From the NCBI RefSeq assembly GCF_039523175.1, contig NZ_BAAAEU010000024.1:124001-188000 (forward strand): 64,000 bases of DNA, written 5' to 3'. Both the position numbers and the translations under genes were made by a program. The DNA is from Dokdonella_A soli. GTDB taxonomy: Bacteria; Pseudomonadota; Gammaproteobacteria; Xanthomonadales; Rhodanobacteraceae. Positions 52,360 through 61,587 of the stretch are shown here, one piece after another; the stretch's first letter is position 1; each line of letters opens with the position of its first letter. The notes below the pieces were generated by a model. The model had not been told where the DNA came from. It saw nothing but the letters and a program-made list of their open reading frames with translations, and did no database searches.

Positions 52360-53064
52360 ATGATCGAATTCGGACACAGCACCCACGTCGGCTTGCGTCG
52401 CGAGCACAACGAGGACACCTACTACGCGGACGCGGAGCTCGGCCTCTGGCTGGTGGCGGACGGCATGGGCGGGCATGAGCACGGCGAGGTCGCCAGTGCA
52501 CTCGCGCGAGATACCTTGGTGCGCGAGGTCGGCAACGGTGTTGAACTCGTGCGCGCGATCCAGCTCGCCGACGAGGAGATCATCCGCCACTCGACGCGCC
52601 GTTCCGAGGCGCTGCCGATGGGCACCACGATCGCCGCGCTGCGTCTGTCCGGCAACGAGTTCGAGGTCGCCTGGGTCGGCGACAGCCGTGTTTACCTGTG
52701 GAACGCGGACGGCCTCAAGCAGCTCTCGCAGGACCATTCCTATGTGCAGGAGCTGATCGACCAGGGCGCGATCACCAGCGAACAGGCGCGCAGCCATCCA
52801 CACCGCAACGTGGTCACCCAGGCGCTCGGCGTGACCGATCCGCAATCGCTGCGCGTTGAGAGCGTGCGCGGCCAGCTGCTGCCGGGCATGCAGCTGCTCC
52901 TGTGCAGCGATGGCCTGACCGAGGAGGTCAAGGACAGTGCGATCGCCGCGATCGTCGGTCGCCAGGACCTGACTCCGCAGGAATGCGTCGATCACCTGAT
53001 CCTCGCCGCGCTCGACGGTGGCGGCTCGGACAACGTGACCGTGATTCTGGTGCGCGCGCGCTGA
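52360..53064 (+). CDS. PP2C-family serine/threonine phosphatase
   Basis: A 234-aa PPM-type phosphatase. Motifs are visible in order: REHNEDTYY (Asp for metal 1), LVADGMGGHEHGEVAS (metal binding), SLR..WVGDSRVYL and the C-terminal GGGSDNVTVIL. It has no regulatory domain. It is divergent from the amidohydrolase gene. In Xanthomonadales such phosphatases pair with bacterial Ser/Thr kinases and FHA proteins, but no kinase gene is next to it. Confidence 0.93.
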   Translation: MIEFGHSTHVGLRREHNEDTYYADAELGLWLVADGMGGHEHGEVASALARDTLVREVGNGVELVRAIQLADEEIIRHSTRRSEALPMGTTIAALRLSGNEFEVAWVGDSRVYLWNADGLKQLSQDHSYVQELIDQGAITSEQARSHPHRNVVTQALGVTDPQSLRVESVRGQLLPGMQLLLCSDGLTEEVKDSAIAAIVGRQDLTPQECVDHLILAALDGGGSDNVTVILVRAR

Positions 53065-53091
53065 GCACGCGTGCTCCTGCGCAGGGGTTCT

Positions 53092-53169
53092 GTAGGAGCG
53101 GCTTCAGCCGCGATGCTCCGAGAGCGTATCACTCAAGAGCAGAAGCATCGCGGCTGAAGCCGCTCCTAC
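53092..53169. repeat. REP/REPIN palindrome
   Basis: TGTAGGAGCGGCTTCAGCC and its inverted copy (ending GCCGCTCCTACA) frame a 35-nt loop. This is the classic Xanthomonadaceae/Pseudomonas REP pair, placed between the phosphatase and dnaQ genes. Confidence 0.9.
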
Positions 53170-53190
53170 AAGGGAGCTCCTGCGGGTATC

Positions 53191-53901
53191 TTATTGCGCG
53201 TCCAGCCGTTTCCAGACGCAGGCGCCACGGCTCGCCTTGTCGATCGCCTCCAGGCGCGCGGCATGCAATGCGAGTTCGGCATCGGGCGCTCGCAGCACGC
53301 GTGGGCGCACCAGGATCTGCATCTCGGCCGCCACCGCGCGCACTTCCGCCGGCGTGCGCTCGTCGGCGAAGCCGAGATGGCCCTGTCCCGCGGTCAGCGC
53401 CAGGTAGACATCGGCGAGCAGGTTCGCATCGAGCAGTGCGCCATGCATCTCGCGATGGCTGTTGTCGACACCGAGCCGCTTGCACAACGCGTCCAGGCTG
53501 TTGCGCTGGCCCGGATATTTCTCGCGTGCGAGCGCAAGCGTGTCGAGCACGCGCGCGCGATCGGCAAGCCGCGCGTTCTCCACGCCGGCCCGCGCGAGTT
53601 CCGCGTCGATGAAGCCGACATCGAATGTCGCGTTATGCGCGATGACCTCGGCGCCGTCGATGAATTCCAGGAATTCGACGACAATGTCGCGAAAGCGCGG
53701 CTTGTCGAGCAGGAACTCGTCGCTGATGCCGGTCACCGCGCGTGCGCCTTCGTCGATCGCGCGATCGGGATTCAGATAGGAATGGAAGGTGCGTCCGGTC
53801 GCGCGGCGCTGCACCAGTTCGACGCAACCGATCTCGATCAGGCGATGTCCGCGCTGCACTTCCAGCCCGGTGGTCTCGGTGTCGAGGATGACTTGCCTCA
53901 T
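53191..53901 (-). CDS. dnaQ: DNA polymerase III epsilon subunit (DnaQ)
   Basis: A 236-aa proofreading 3'-5' exonuclease. The exonuclease motifs LDTETTGLE (Exo I, Asp7 and Glu9), HNATFDVGFIDAEL (Exo II) and HGALLDANLLADVYL (Exo III) are all present. The C-terminal tail provides the binding to the alpha subunit. The start is ATG 53901, overlapping the rnhA stop by 4 nt. Third gene of the methyltransferase-rnhA-dnaQ unit. Confidence 0.96.
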   Translation of the reverse strand: MRQVILDTETTGLEVQRGHRLIEIGCVELVQRRATGRTFHSYLNPDRAIDEGARAVTGISDEFLLDKPRFRDIVVEFLEFIDGAEVIAHNATFDVGFIDAELARAGVENARLADRARVLDTLALAREKYPGQRNSLDALCKRLGVDNSHREMHGALLDANLLADVYLALTAGQGHLGFADERTPAEVRAVAAEMQILVRPRVLRAPDAELALHAARLEAIDKASRGACVWKRLDAQ

Positions 53902-54368
53902 GCGTCCTGCTGCTCCCTGAATACCAGCGCGGCGTCGCGCGCGAGCGTGTCGACCCGTTCGTTCTCGGCATGGCCGGCATGGCCCTTGACCCAATGCCAG
54001 GTCACGCGGTGGCCGGCAAGCGCCGCGGACAGCCGCTCCCAGAGATCCTGGTTCTTGACCGGCTTTTTGTCGCTGGTGCGCCAGCCGTTCGCGCGCCAGC
54101 GCGCCATCCATTCCTCGACGCCGCGCTTGACGTACTGCGAGTCGGTGGTCAGCACGACCTCGCACGGGCGCTTCAACGCCTCGAGGCCGGCGATCGCGGC
54201 CATCAGTTCCATGCGGTTGTTCGTGGTCTGCGCCTCGCCGCCGCTGAGCTCTTTCTCGCGTGCACCGGTGCGCAGCAACGCACCCCAGCCGCCGGGGCCC
54301 GGATTGCCGAGGCAGGCGCCATCGGTGAACAGCTCGACGCGGTCGACGCGCTCCCTTGCGGCCGTCAT
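53898..54368 (-). CDS. rnhA: Ribonuclease HI (RnhA)
   Basis: A 156-aa type 1 RNase H that removes RNA from RNA:DNA hybrids. Active-site residues are in FTDGACLGNPG (Asp16), NNRMELMAAI (Glu), TTDSQYV (Asp) and the KGHAGHAENERVD segment. The start is ATG 54368, overlapping the methyltransferase stop (ATGA). Its fusion-like arrangement with dnaQ (rnhA-dnaQ) is the rule in many gammaproteobacteria. Confidence 0.96.
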   Translation of the reverse strand: MTAARERVDRVELFTDGACLGNPGPGGWGALLRTGAREKELSGGEAQTTNNRMELMAAIAGLEALKRPCEVVLTTDSQYVKRGVEEWMARWRANGWRTSDKKPVKNQDLWERLSAALAGHRVTWHWVKGHAGHAENERVDTLARDAALVFREQQDA

Positions 54369-55114
54369 GCGCAGGCGCGTCGGCTCGGCGTGGCCAGGTG
54401 CGGCTGGATCACGACCCTTTCGCGCGCCGCGCGCGGACGCAGCGGCGTCAGCACCGCGCGCTGCTTCGTCGCGGCGATCAGCCAGGCACCGCGCAGTGGT
54501 GAAAGGAGGGCGCTGCGCCCGATCGCCGAGCGCTTGCTGCGCTGCGGCCAGCAGGTGCCGAGATAGTCGGTGCCGGCCGGTGCAAGCTGCCGCTTCAGCA
54601 GGCGCATGCGCACGATGTCCGCGTGCATGACGCGCGGCACCGGCAGACCACGTCGCGCCTGCCAGTGGATCCAGGCGAGCCATGGACTCCACGGATTCAA
54701 CCCGCACCAGAGCAGCACGCCACCCGGTGCAAGCACGCGCGCCAGTTCGTCGATCAGCGCACGCGACGACGGCAGCACATCGCCGACGTGCTGCGCGAAC
54801 ACCAGCTGGAACGCCTCGTCCTCCCACGGCAGCGCGTCGGTGGTACAGGCCACGTCACCACGCAGCGCATCGCGCTCCACATGCCCGCGTATCGCGCCCA
54901 GATGGCGCGTGTCGACCGGCAGACCCCGGTTCGCCGCGCAGGCTTGCAGCAGCAAGGCGCGGCCGGCCGGCTGGCGCGCCGCGCGCACGGCCAACGTCGC
55001 GAGCTCCTCGCGCAACAGCGCCTCGAGTTCGGGCAACGCAAACAGGTTGTCGGGGCCGGTGATCACGGGCGAGTGCGGGGTCCTGAACGGCAGCGGGAAG
55101 TGTAGCGCGTTCAT
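54365..55114 (-). CDS. SAM-dependent methyltransferase
   Basis: A 249-aa class I methyltransferase. The SAM-binding motif resembles LLLQACAANRG (a weak Gly motif) and the later VLAPGGVLLWCGLNPWS and FAQHVGDVLPSS segments fit a Methyltransf_11 domain. The substrate is unknown. It is encoded between gloB (divergent) and rnhA (overlap 4 nt), the position where many gammaproteobacteria have a small methyltransferase. Confidence in the fold is higher than in the function. Confidence 0.82.
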   Translation of the reverse strand: MNALHFPLPFRTPHSPVITGPDNLFALPELEALLREELATLAVRAARQPAGRALLLQACAANRGLPVDTRHLGAIRGHVERDALRGDVACTTDALPWEDEAFQLVFAQHVGDVLPSSRALIDELARVLAPGGVLLWCGLNPWSPWLAWIHWQARRGLPVPRVMHADIVRMRLLKRQLAPAGTDYLGTCWPQRSKRSAIGRSALLSPLRGAWLIAATKQRAVLTPLRPRAARERVVIQPHLATPSRRACA

Positions 55115-55186
55115 CCACCAGCTAATGTTTGCTTAACGTCAATGTCGGGGGCGCTGGCTATATTCGCGCGGCCCATGCGCGACTTG

Positions 55187-55356
55187 GAGCCTGTCCATGA
55201 TCTTCCAGCACCCCGCGTTGCTCCGTAGAGGTCGTCAGGTGGAAGTGCGTCGCGCCGGACAGGCTGGTTGCCCGTTCAAGCGGCGCGTTGCCGCATGGCG
55301 GCCTCTGCGGACCAACCCGTAGGGCCCCGGGGTACTGGAAGATCATGGACAGGCTC
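55187..55356. repeat. 29-bp inverted repeat overlapping the gloB start
   Basis: Left arm 55187-55215 (starting GAGCCTGTCC) and right arm 55328-55356 (CGGGGTACTGG through GACAGGCTC) are inverted copies that differ at a single position, with a 112-nt loop. The gloB start (ATG at 55345) and its upstream region lie in the right arm. It is either a MITE-like insertion or an RNA regulatory stem. Confidence 0.85.
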
Positions 55357-56127
55357 TTGCGCCTCACCGCCGTGCCCGCTTTCGCGGACAACTACATCTG
55401 GCTGCTCGCGAACGCGAGCGGTGATGCCGTGGTCGTCGATCCCGGCGATGCGGGGCCGGTGCGTGCGGCGCTGGCACGCGACCAGCTGCGACTGCGCGCG
55501 ATCCTGCTGACCCATCATCACGCCGACCATATCGGCGGCGCAGCCGAGCTCGCGGCGGAGGCCGGCGCCACGGTCTACGCACCGGTCGACGCGCGGATCG
55601 CCAGTGCCGACGTGCGCGTCGGCGACGGCGAGCGGGTGGAGCTCGATGCGCCGCGCCTGCGTTTCGAGGTGATCGCGATTCCCGGTCACACGCTGAGCCA
55701 TATCGCGTACTTCGGGCATGGCCTGCTGTTCTGCGGGGATACCTTGTTCAGCGTCGGCTGCGGGCGCCTGTTCGAAGGCAGTCCTGCACAGATGCTGGCC
55801 TCGCTGGACCGGCTCGCCGCACTGCCCGGCGACACTCTGATCTGCTGCGGCCACGAGTACACGCAGGCGAACTGCGCGTTCGCGCGTACGGTCGAACCGA
55901 ACAACGAAGCGCTCGCGGCGCGCTCGGCGCAGGTGGAAACGCTGCGCGCGCAAGGTGCGGCGACGTTGCCGGTCGCGCTGGACGTGGAGCGTGCATGCAA
56001 TCCGTTCCTGCGCATCGACAGCGCGGCGCTGATCACTGCATTTGACCGCCACAGCCATGCCGACCGCGTCGGACGCTTCGCCGAACTTCGGCGACTCAAG
56101 GACCACTTCCGGATGCCGGCTCCATGA
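55345..56127 (+). CDS. gloB: Hydroxyacylglutathione hydrolase (glyoxalase II)
   Basis: A 260-aa glyoxalase II, which hydrolyses S-lactoylglutathione to lactate and glutathione. The MBL motif THHHADHIGG (His57, His59, Asp61, His62) and the CCGHEYTQANCAFA segment are family-specific. The N-terminus VPAFADNYIWLL is typical. The start ATG (55345) is in the right arm of the 29-bp inverted repeat, so translation could be blocked if the upstream arm is transcribed. It overlaps the transglycosylase gene by 4 nt. Confidence 0.95.
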   Translation: MDRLLRLTAVPAFADNYIWLLANASGDAVVVDPGDAGPVRAALARDQLRLRAILLTHHHADHIGGAAELAAEAGATVYAPVDARIASADVRVGDGERVELDAPRLRFEVIAIPGHTLSHIAYFGHGLLFCGDTLFSVGCGRLFEGSPAQMLASLDRLAALPGDTLICCGHEYTQANCAFARTVEPNNEALAARSAQVETLRAQGAATLPVALDVERACNPFLRIDSAALITAFDRHSHADRVGRFAELRRLKDHFRMPAP

Positions 56128-57470
56128 GGCGCCCGCCGGTCGCGCAGGCGCGCGTCGCACTGCCCGGCGTACTGGCGCTGCTGCTCGCCGCGTGTGCGAC
56201 GCCACCTGCGCGGCCCCCGACATCGCCATCCGCTCCACCGCCGGAAGTCGTTTCGAGCGCGCCACCGGCTGCCACATCGGCACCAGCGGCCAAGGAAGCC
56301 GACACCTCGCCCTGGCCACGCCTGCGCCAAGCCTTCGCGATGCAGGGCTGCGACTACCGGCCACAGGTGCAACGGTGGGCGCAGACCTATGCGAAAGGTG
56401 CGCGCCAGTTCGCTGCCAGCTGGAAGCGCGCGATGCCATTTCTGCTCATCGTGGTCGATGAGCTCGCCAAGCGCGATCTGCCGGGCGAATTCGCGATGCT
56501 GCCCTACCTCGAAAGCAGCTATCAGCCCGTCGCGACGCGCGGCGACCGGCCGGCCGGCATGTGGCAACTCGTGCCCGATACCGCGCGCGAAGCGGGCGTC
56601 GTCATCGGCGCCGGCTACGACGGCCGCCTCGATGCGCTTGCGTCCACCTCGGCTGCGCTCGACCTGATCGCGCGCTATTACAAGGAATTCGCGGACTGGC
56701 GCCTCGCCGACATGGCGTTCAACAGCGGCGAATTCCGGGTCCGCAAGCTGCTTGGTCAACGCGATCCGCACGCGCTGTCGGCCGACGAACTCGCGCGTTT
56801 CGCGTTCAATCCGGGCACGCACGAGCACCTCGACCGCTTGCTCGCGCTGGCCTGCATCATCGACGACCCGGCGCGTTTCGGCATCAAGCTGCCCGAACCG
56901 GATGAGGACGACCGCCTGCAGAGCGTTACGCTCGAAGCCGGCATGGACCTGCGCCTGGCCGCGCGGCTGGCCGGCCTCGGCATCGACGACGTGAAGCGCT
57001 GGAACGCCGGGTACCGGCGCAACCGCATGGCGCCCGACGCGGTGCATCGTCTGCTGCTGCCTGCAGCGCGCGTGGAGCGCTTCCACGCGGCCGCCGACGC
57101 GGTGCCGCTTGCGCTGTGGAGCGACTGGCGCGAGGAACGCGCGGCGCGCACCAGCGGCATCGGCAGCTGGGCTACGCAAATCGGCGTCCCGGTTGCGGTG
57201 CTCGCCGCCGCGAACGCGGTCGACGAGGGCGCGACCGTGATGCCGTCGACGACGCTGCTGCTGCCGGGCCACGAGCCGGAACCGGTCGACGACGGACGGC
57301 GGAAACCGGCACGCAACCCACGTGTCCATGTCGTGGTCGCCGGCGACACGCTGTCGCGTGTCGCGCACCATTACGCGATCCCGCTGGACCGCCTGCAGCG
57401 CCTGAACCCGCAGGCGCGTGGCACCCTGCACCTGGGCGAGCGGCTGCGCCTGGAACTCACCGACGACTGA
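56124..57470 (+). CDS. mltD: Membrane-bound lytic transglycosylase (MltD-like) lipoprotein with LysM
   Basis: A 448-aa lipoprotein. Lipobox ALLLAAC with the Cys near residue 24, then a Pro-rich linker (25-60), a transglycosylase domain whose catalytic Glu lies in MLPYLESSYQPVATRGDRPAGMWQLVPDTA (near residue 131), and a single LysM domain at the C-terminus (VVVAGDTLSRVAHHYAIPLDRLQRLNP). This matches MltD, which cleaves murein glycosidic bonds. It overlaps gloB by 4 nt, an order conserved in many gammaproteobacteria. Confidence 0.9.
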   Translation: MRRPPVAQARVALPGVLALLLAACATPPARPPTSPSAPPPEVVSSAPPAATSAPAAKEADTSPWPRLRQAFAMQGCDYRPQVQRWAQTYAKGARQFAASWKRAMPFLLIVVDELAKRDLPGEFAMLPYLESSYQPVATRGDRPAGMWQLVPDTAREAGVVIGAGYDGRLDALASTSAALDLIARYYKEFADWRLADMAFNSGEFRVRKLLGQRDPHALSADELARFAFNPGTHEHLDRLLALACIIDDPARFGIKLPEPDEDDRLQSVTLEAGMDLRLAARLAGLGIDDVKRWNAGYRRNRMAPDAVHRLLLPAARVERFHAAADAVPLALWSDWREERAARTSGIGSWATQIGVPVAVLAAANAVDEGATVMPSTTLLLPGHEPEPVDDGRRKPARNPRVHVVVAGDTLSRVAHHYAIPLDRLQRLNPQARGTLHLGERLRLELTDD

Positions 57471-57527
57471 GCCGGCGGCGCTCGGTTAAACTTTGCGCTT
57501 CCGCTTTACTCGACTCACGGAGAGCAC

Positions 57528-58310
57528 ATGGGTTTCCTGCACGGCAAGCGCGCCTTGATCACCGGTATCCTCAGCCAGCGTTCAATCGCCTGGGGCATCG
57601 CCAACGCGATGCATCGCGAAGGCGCGCAACTCGCGTTCACCTACGTCGATGAGAAGCTCAAGGATCGCGTCGACGAGGCGGCGACCACGTTCGGTTCGAA
57701 CATCGTGCTGCCCTGCGACGTGACCCGCGACAGCGACATCTCCGCGCTATTCGAGAACCTCGGCAAGCACTGGGACGGCTTCGACATCCTCGTGCATTCG
57801 ATCGGCTTCGCGCCGCGCGAGGCATTGCAGGGCGAATTCCTCGACGGTCTGACGCGCGAGAGCTTCAGCATCGCGCACGACATTTCCAGCTACAGCCTGG
57901 CCGCGCTCGCGAAGGCCGCGCGTCCACTGATGAAGGGCCGCGGCGGCGCGATCCTGACGCTGACCTATCTCGGCGCCGAGCGCGCACTGGCGAACTACAA
58001 CGTGATGGGCCTGGCCAAGGCCAGCCTCGAGGCGAACGTGCGCTACCTCGCCTACAACCTCGGTCCGGAAGGCACGCGCGTGAATGCGATCTCGGCCGGC
58101 CCGATCAAGACATTGGCCGCGTCCGGCATCGCGAACTTCCGCAAGATGCTCGACCACGTCGAGCAGAACGCGCCGCTGCGCCGCAGCGTGACGATCGACG
58201 AGGTCGGCAACGTCGGTGCGTTCCTGTGTTCGGATCTCGCCTCGGGCATCACCGGCGAAGTGACATATGTCGACGCGGGCTACAACACGCTGGGCATGAC
58301 GGGGCTGTGA
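57528..58310 (+). CDS. fabI: Enoyl-ACP reductase (FabI)
   Basis: A 260-aa NADH-dependent enoyl-ACP reductase, the final step of each fatty acid elongation round. The N-terminus GFLHGKRALITGILSQRSIAWGIA and the catalytic Tyr..Lys (YNVMGLAKAS, around 155-165) with SIGFAPREAL are typical of FabI. A GGAGAG ribosome binding site precedes the ATG. It is a single gene. Confidence 0.95.
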   Translation: MGFLHGKRALITGILSQRSIAWGIANAMHREGAQLAFTYVDEKLKDRVDEAATTFGSNIVLPCDVTRDSDISALFENLGKHWDGFDILVHSIGFAPREALQGEFLDGLTRESFSIAHDISSYSLAALAKAARPLMKGRGGAILTLTYLGAERALANYNVMGLAKASLEANVRYLAYNLGPEGTRVNAISAGPIKTLAASGIANFRKMLDHVEQNAPLRRSVTIDEVGNVGAFLCSDLASGITGEVTYVDAGYNTLGMTGL

Positions 58311-58348
58311 GGCCTCGGTGCCGGTAGCCGGGCAAAACATCACCTATT

Positions 58349-58623
58349 CGTCGTCCCGGCGTACGCCGGGACCCAGCGACTCCGCTTGGCGCATGATCAC
58401 GAGGCACTGGATGCCGGCATTCGCCCGAGCGACGAGAAACGAGGCGCGGGTCCCTGCGGGTTGCTACCGGCCGCAAGGCGCTGCCGGTGCTGGGTGCCCG
58501 TGAGCCGTTATCCGAACCGGAAGCCGATCAAAGCATCCCATCCCAACGCTCACCGGGGACCCAGCGACTGCGCTGGGCGCACCGTCACAAGGCACTGGGT
58601 CCCGGCGTGCGCCGGGACGACGA
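58349..58623. repeat. Pair of REP-like palindromes downstream of fabI
   Basis: GTCCCGGCGTACGCCGGGAC (58353-58372) is followed by CCAGCGACTCCGCTTGGCGC, and an inverted related copy ends at 58623 with GTCCCGGCGTGCGCCGGGAC. Two REP-type copies face each other in the 370-bp space between fabI and ppiD. No gene is seen there. Confidence 0.8.
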
Positions 58624-58679
58624 GAACGAAGCGCCGAGCTTGAGTTGCCCGTGTTCGGTGGTGAGTGCCTGCTTCCAGC

Positions 58680-60599
58680 TTACAGATCCTGCAGCTTGTC
58701 CGCCGAGATCTTGATCTTGGTGCCCTTGCGCAGCGCAGCGATGAATTCCTGCGTGACCGCCGTGCCGGCGCCCTGCGTCAGCGTGGTGCGCGCGGCTTGC
58801 TTGGTCTTCGCGTCCAGCGTCGACGGATCGCCGTCGACGACGCCATCGAGCTGAACCAGCGCATAGTTGTCGCCACCCAGATCGACGAGCTGGTTGCCAG
58901 GCTTGCCCTGCTGCGGACGCGGCATCGCGAACACCGCCTTGACCAGCGCGCTGTCCACGTTCGCGGCGTCGCGGCCGATGCCTTTCTGATTCTCGACCTT
59001 GAGTTTCTGCGCGGTCGCCAGCTGGTCCAGCGTCTCGCCCTTGCCGAGTTCCGCAAACAACGTATCGGCATGCGTCTTGGCCTGCTTGGCGACGCGCTCG
59101 GCGACGAGCTTACCGCGCACCTGGTCGCGCACCTGGTCGAGCGGGATCGGCGTCGCGGGCTTGTGTTCCGCAATGCGCACGACGGCGATGTGGTTCGTGC
59201 CGAGCTCGATCGGATCGGAGTTGTTGTTCTGCACGAGCACGCTGTCCGAGAACGCGGCCTTGGCCACCGCAGGATTCGCAGCGACGCCTTCGCCGCCGCC
59301 CTGGCGCGGGAACAGCGCGGTCTTCTGGACCTTGAGTCCGAGTTCCTTGGCGGCCGCATCCAGCGAGGACGGATCCTGATAGGTCAAGTCGGTCAGCTTG
59401 CCGGCCTTTTCGGTATAGACGCGCTCACGCTCGGAGTCGGCGAACTCCTTCGCGAGCTCCGGCTTGACCTCGTCGAAGCTGCGCGTCTTGCCGGGACGGA
59501 CGTCGCGCAGGTCGATGATGTGATAACCCTCGCTGGTCAGCACCGGCGCGGAAACTTCACCCTTCTTGAGCGCGAACAAGGCAGTCTCGAATGCCTCGTC
59601 GGTGGTGCCCTTGTCGAGCCAGCCGAGGTCACCGCCCTGGTTCTTCGAACCGAGGTCGGCAGAATCCTGCTTCGCGAGCGTGGCGAAATCCTTGCCGTCC
59701 TTGAGCTGCTTCTCGATGTCCTCGGCCTTCGCGAGCGCCCGCTTCTGGTCGTCGGCACTGCCCTTGCCGCCGACCTTGACCAGGATGTGCGAGGCAAGAC
59801 GCTGCTCGTTCGTGACGAAGCGCGCCTTCTCCTTCTCGTAGCGATCCTTGAGTACGCTGTCGTCGGGCGTCAGGTTGACGTCGAGCTTGGCGCCATCGAG
59901 CTCGATGTAGTCGACCGCGACGCGCTCGGGAACCATGAACTCGGCCGTATGCGCCTTGTAGTAGGCATCGATCTCGTCGGCGCCGACCTCGGTGTTCTCC
60001 GGCGCCGGCTTGTCGAGCTTCACGTAGCGGAAATCGCGGCGCTGGTCCTTCAGGCGCAGATAGGTGTCGACCTCGGCGTCGGTGACGAGTGCGGTCGCGG
60101 CGACCTGCATCGGCAATTCGCGCAGGCCGAGATCCTGGCGCACGCGTTCCTCGAAACCGGCCGGCGACATGCCCTGCGACGAGAGCACCAACTTGTACTG
60201 CGCGGGATCGAACTTGCCATCGTTCTGGAACGCTGGAATGGCGAGAATCTCCTGGCGAATGCGCTCGGCCGGAACCACCATGCCGAGTTTCTCGTTCGCG
60301 GAAAGCAACACCTGCTCATCGACGAGTTGGTCGAGCAGTTGCCGCTTCACCTCGGGCCTCTCGAAGAACGAGGCATCGGCCGCGCCGCCCATCATCTGGA
60401 TCATGCGCTGGCGATACTGGTTGAAGCGGTCGCGGAACTGGTCCTGGCTGATCTCCTTGTCACCGACCTTGGCCACGCTCGTGCTCGTGTTGGCGACGAA
60501 GTACGACTCGATGCCGAAGAACGAGAAGCCGATGGTGATCAGCACCAGCGCGATCTTCACGAACAGATCGGATTTCTTTCCGCGGAGGAGTTGCAGCAT
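58680..60599 (-). CDS. ppiD: Peptidyl-prolyl isomerase / chaperone PpiD (SurA_N and rotamase domains)
   Basis: A 639-aa periplasmic foldase anchored by one N-terminal membrane helix (about 14-36, FVKIALVLITIGFSFFGIE). The N-terminal SurA-like chaperone region spans about 40-250, a parvulin-type rotamase domain is at about 265-370 (ASHILVKVGG, QGGDLGWLDKGT, SEGYHIIDLRD), and a further PPIase-like or chaperone region follows. Typical for PpiD, which helps outer membrane proteins exit the SecYEG translocon. It lies just upstream of tRNA-Val, hup and lon, as in E. coli (lon-hupB-ppiD). Confidence 0.95.
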   Translation of the reverse strand: MLQLLRGKKSDLFVKIALVLITIGFSFFGIESYFVANTSTSVAKVGDKEISQDQFRDRFNQYRQRMIQMMGGAADASFFERPEVKRQLLDQLVDEQVLLSANEKLGMVVPAERIRQEILAIPAFQNDGKFDPAQYKLVLSSQGMSPAGFEERVRQDLGLRELPMQVAATALVTDAEVDTYLRLKDQRRDFRYVKLDKPAPENTEVGADEIDAYYKAHTAEFMVPERVAVDYIELDGAKLDVNLTPDDSVLKDRYEKEKARFVTNEQRLASHILVKVGGKGSADDQKRALAKAEDIEKQLKDGKDFATLAKQDSADLGSKNQGGDLGWLDKGTTDEAFETALFALKKGEVSAPVLTSEGYHIIDLRDVRPGKTRSFDEVKPELAKEFADSERERVYTEKAGKLTDLTYQDPSSLDAAAKELGLKVQKTALFPRQGGGEGVAANPAVAKAAFSDSVLVQNNNSDPIELGTNHIAVVRIAEHKPATPIPLDQVRDQVRGKLVAERVAKQAKTHADTLFAELGKGETLDQLATAQKLKVENQKGIGRDAANVDSALVKAVFAMPRPQQGKPGNQLVDLGGDNYALVQLDGVVDGDPSTLDAKTKQAARTTLTQGAGTAVTQEFIAALRKGTKIKISADKLQDL

Positions 60600-60876
60600 G
60601 AGTTCAGAACCTGTTCTGGTTGAGCATGTGTCTGCGACGAGGCGCAGTTCGTCGAACCGGCGATTTTACGCGTTCGCCGGCGCCAGTACCGCAAACGGGG
60701 CACATCCGATGCGCGATCCGGGAAAAACGAGGGCGCCACGCGGGCGCCCTCGCTGGGTCATGCAGTGGCCGGGCATCGCATCGCACCTAGGCGGCGCTGC
60801 GTCCGGTACAACAGGTATCGACCGTTGCCCAGACCCGGATCCGGAAGCGATCCATAAGGATCCAGCCGGAAAGTCT

Positions 60877-60951
60877 TGGTGGGTGCTGAGGGTTTCGAAC
60901 CCCCGACCCTCGCCTTGTAAGGGCGACGCTCTACCGCTGAGCTAAGCACCC
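60877..60951 (-). tRNA. tRNA-Val (anticodon TAC)
   Basis: A 75-nt tRNA read on the minus strand. Acceptor GGGTGCT pairs with AGCACCC. The anticodon stem TCGCC/GGCGA holds CTTACAA, so anticodon TAC. CCA is encoded. It lies between hup and ppiD. Confidence 0.96.
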
Positions 60952-61016
60952 GGAGTCTTCTCCGGGAAGTCCGGCCACGAATGACCGGCTCCTCCACGGA
61001 GGGACCCGCGTGGATC

Positions 61017-61289
61017 TTAACCCAGCGCGTCCTTGAGCGCCTTGCCGGCCTTGAACGCGGGCACCTTCGACGCCTTGATCTTGATCGTGTCTCCGGTGCG
61101 CGGATTGCGGCCGGTACGCGCGGCGCGCTTGCGCACGACAAAGGTGCCGAAGCCGACCAGCGAAATCGATTCGCCGGACTTCAGCGTCTTCTTGACGACC
61201 TTGAACATTCCCTCGACAGCACGCTCCGCATCGGCCTTGGTCAATCCGGAGGCATCCGCAATCGCGCCAACAAAATCGCCTTTATTCAT
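61017..61289 (-). CDS. hupB: DNA-binding protein HU
   Basis: A 90-aa histone-like protein. It starts MNKGDFVGAIADASGLTKADA and contains the DNA-arm motif RTGRNPRTGDTIKIKASKVPAFKAGKALKD, which is the HU/IHF signature. Placed directly downstream of lon on the same strand, the standard lon-hupB order. It compacts the chromosome and supports initiation of replication. Confidence 0.96.
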   Translation of the reverse strand: MNKGDFVGAIADASGLTKADAERAVEGMFKVVKKTLKSGESISLVGFGTFVVRKRAARTGRNPRTGDTIKIKASKVPAFKAGKALKDALG

Positions 61290-61587
61290 TTAGGACTCCC
61301 GCACGGGGCTGTTGCCCCGCAGTGAATTTGATTGAGTCGAAACGCGCGTCTTCAGAGGTTCGCTCGCCTCGCGTTCGCGCATCTCGTTTCTCCGCAATCG
61401 CCCGGACATCGGCGTCACCTGGATCGCGGCGCGCTCTTTATACCAGCGCCTCCAAAGCCGCGCAACACAAGGCGCAGCGCGCTTTTCGGGCACTTCCACG
61501 ACCGTTGCGAACGCGAAATTCCGCATCCGCCCTTGACAGCGCGCAAGAGATTTTCCGTCGCATCGATGCCGCCGGACCGAACTCCGT
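61290..61587. other. Intergenic region between lon and hupB
   Basis: About 298 bp. No coding frame. It should contain the hupB promoter and the lon terminator. I did not identify a confident -35/-10 pair. Confidence 0.5.

Noticed and set aside
50422..52995. 857-aa amidohydrolase
   Set aside because: The first 300 residues are the antisense of the PP2C gene. The true start has a signal peptide and ribosome binding site at 52095.
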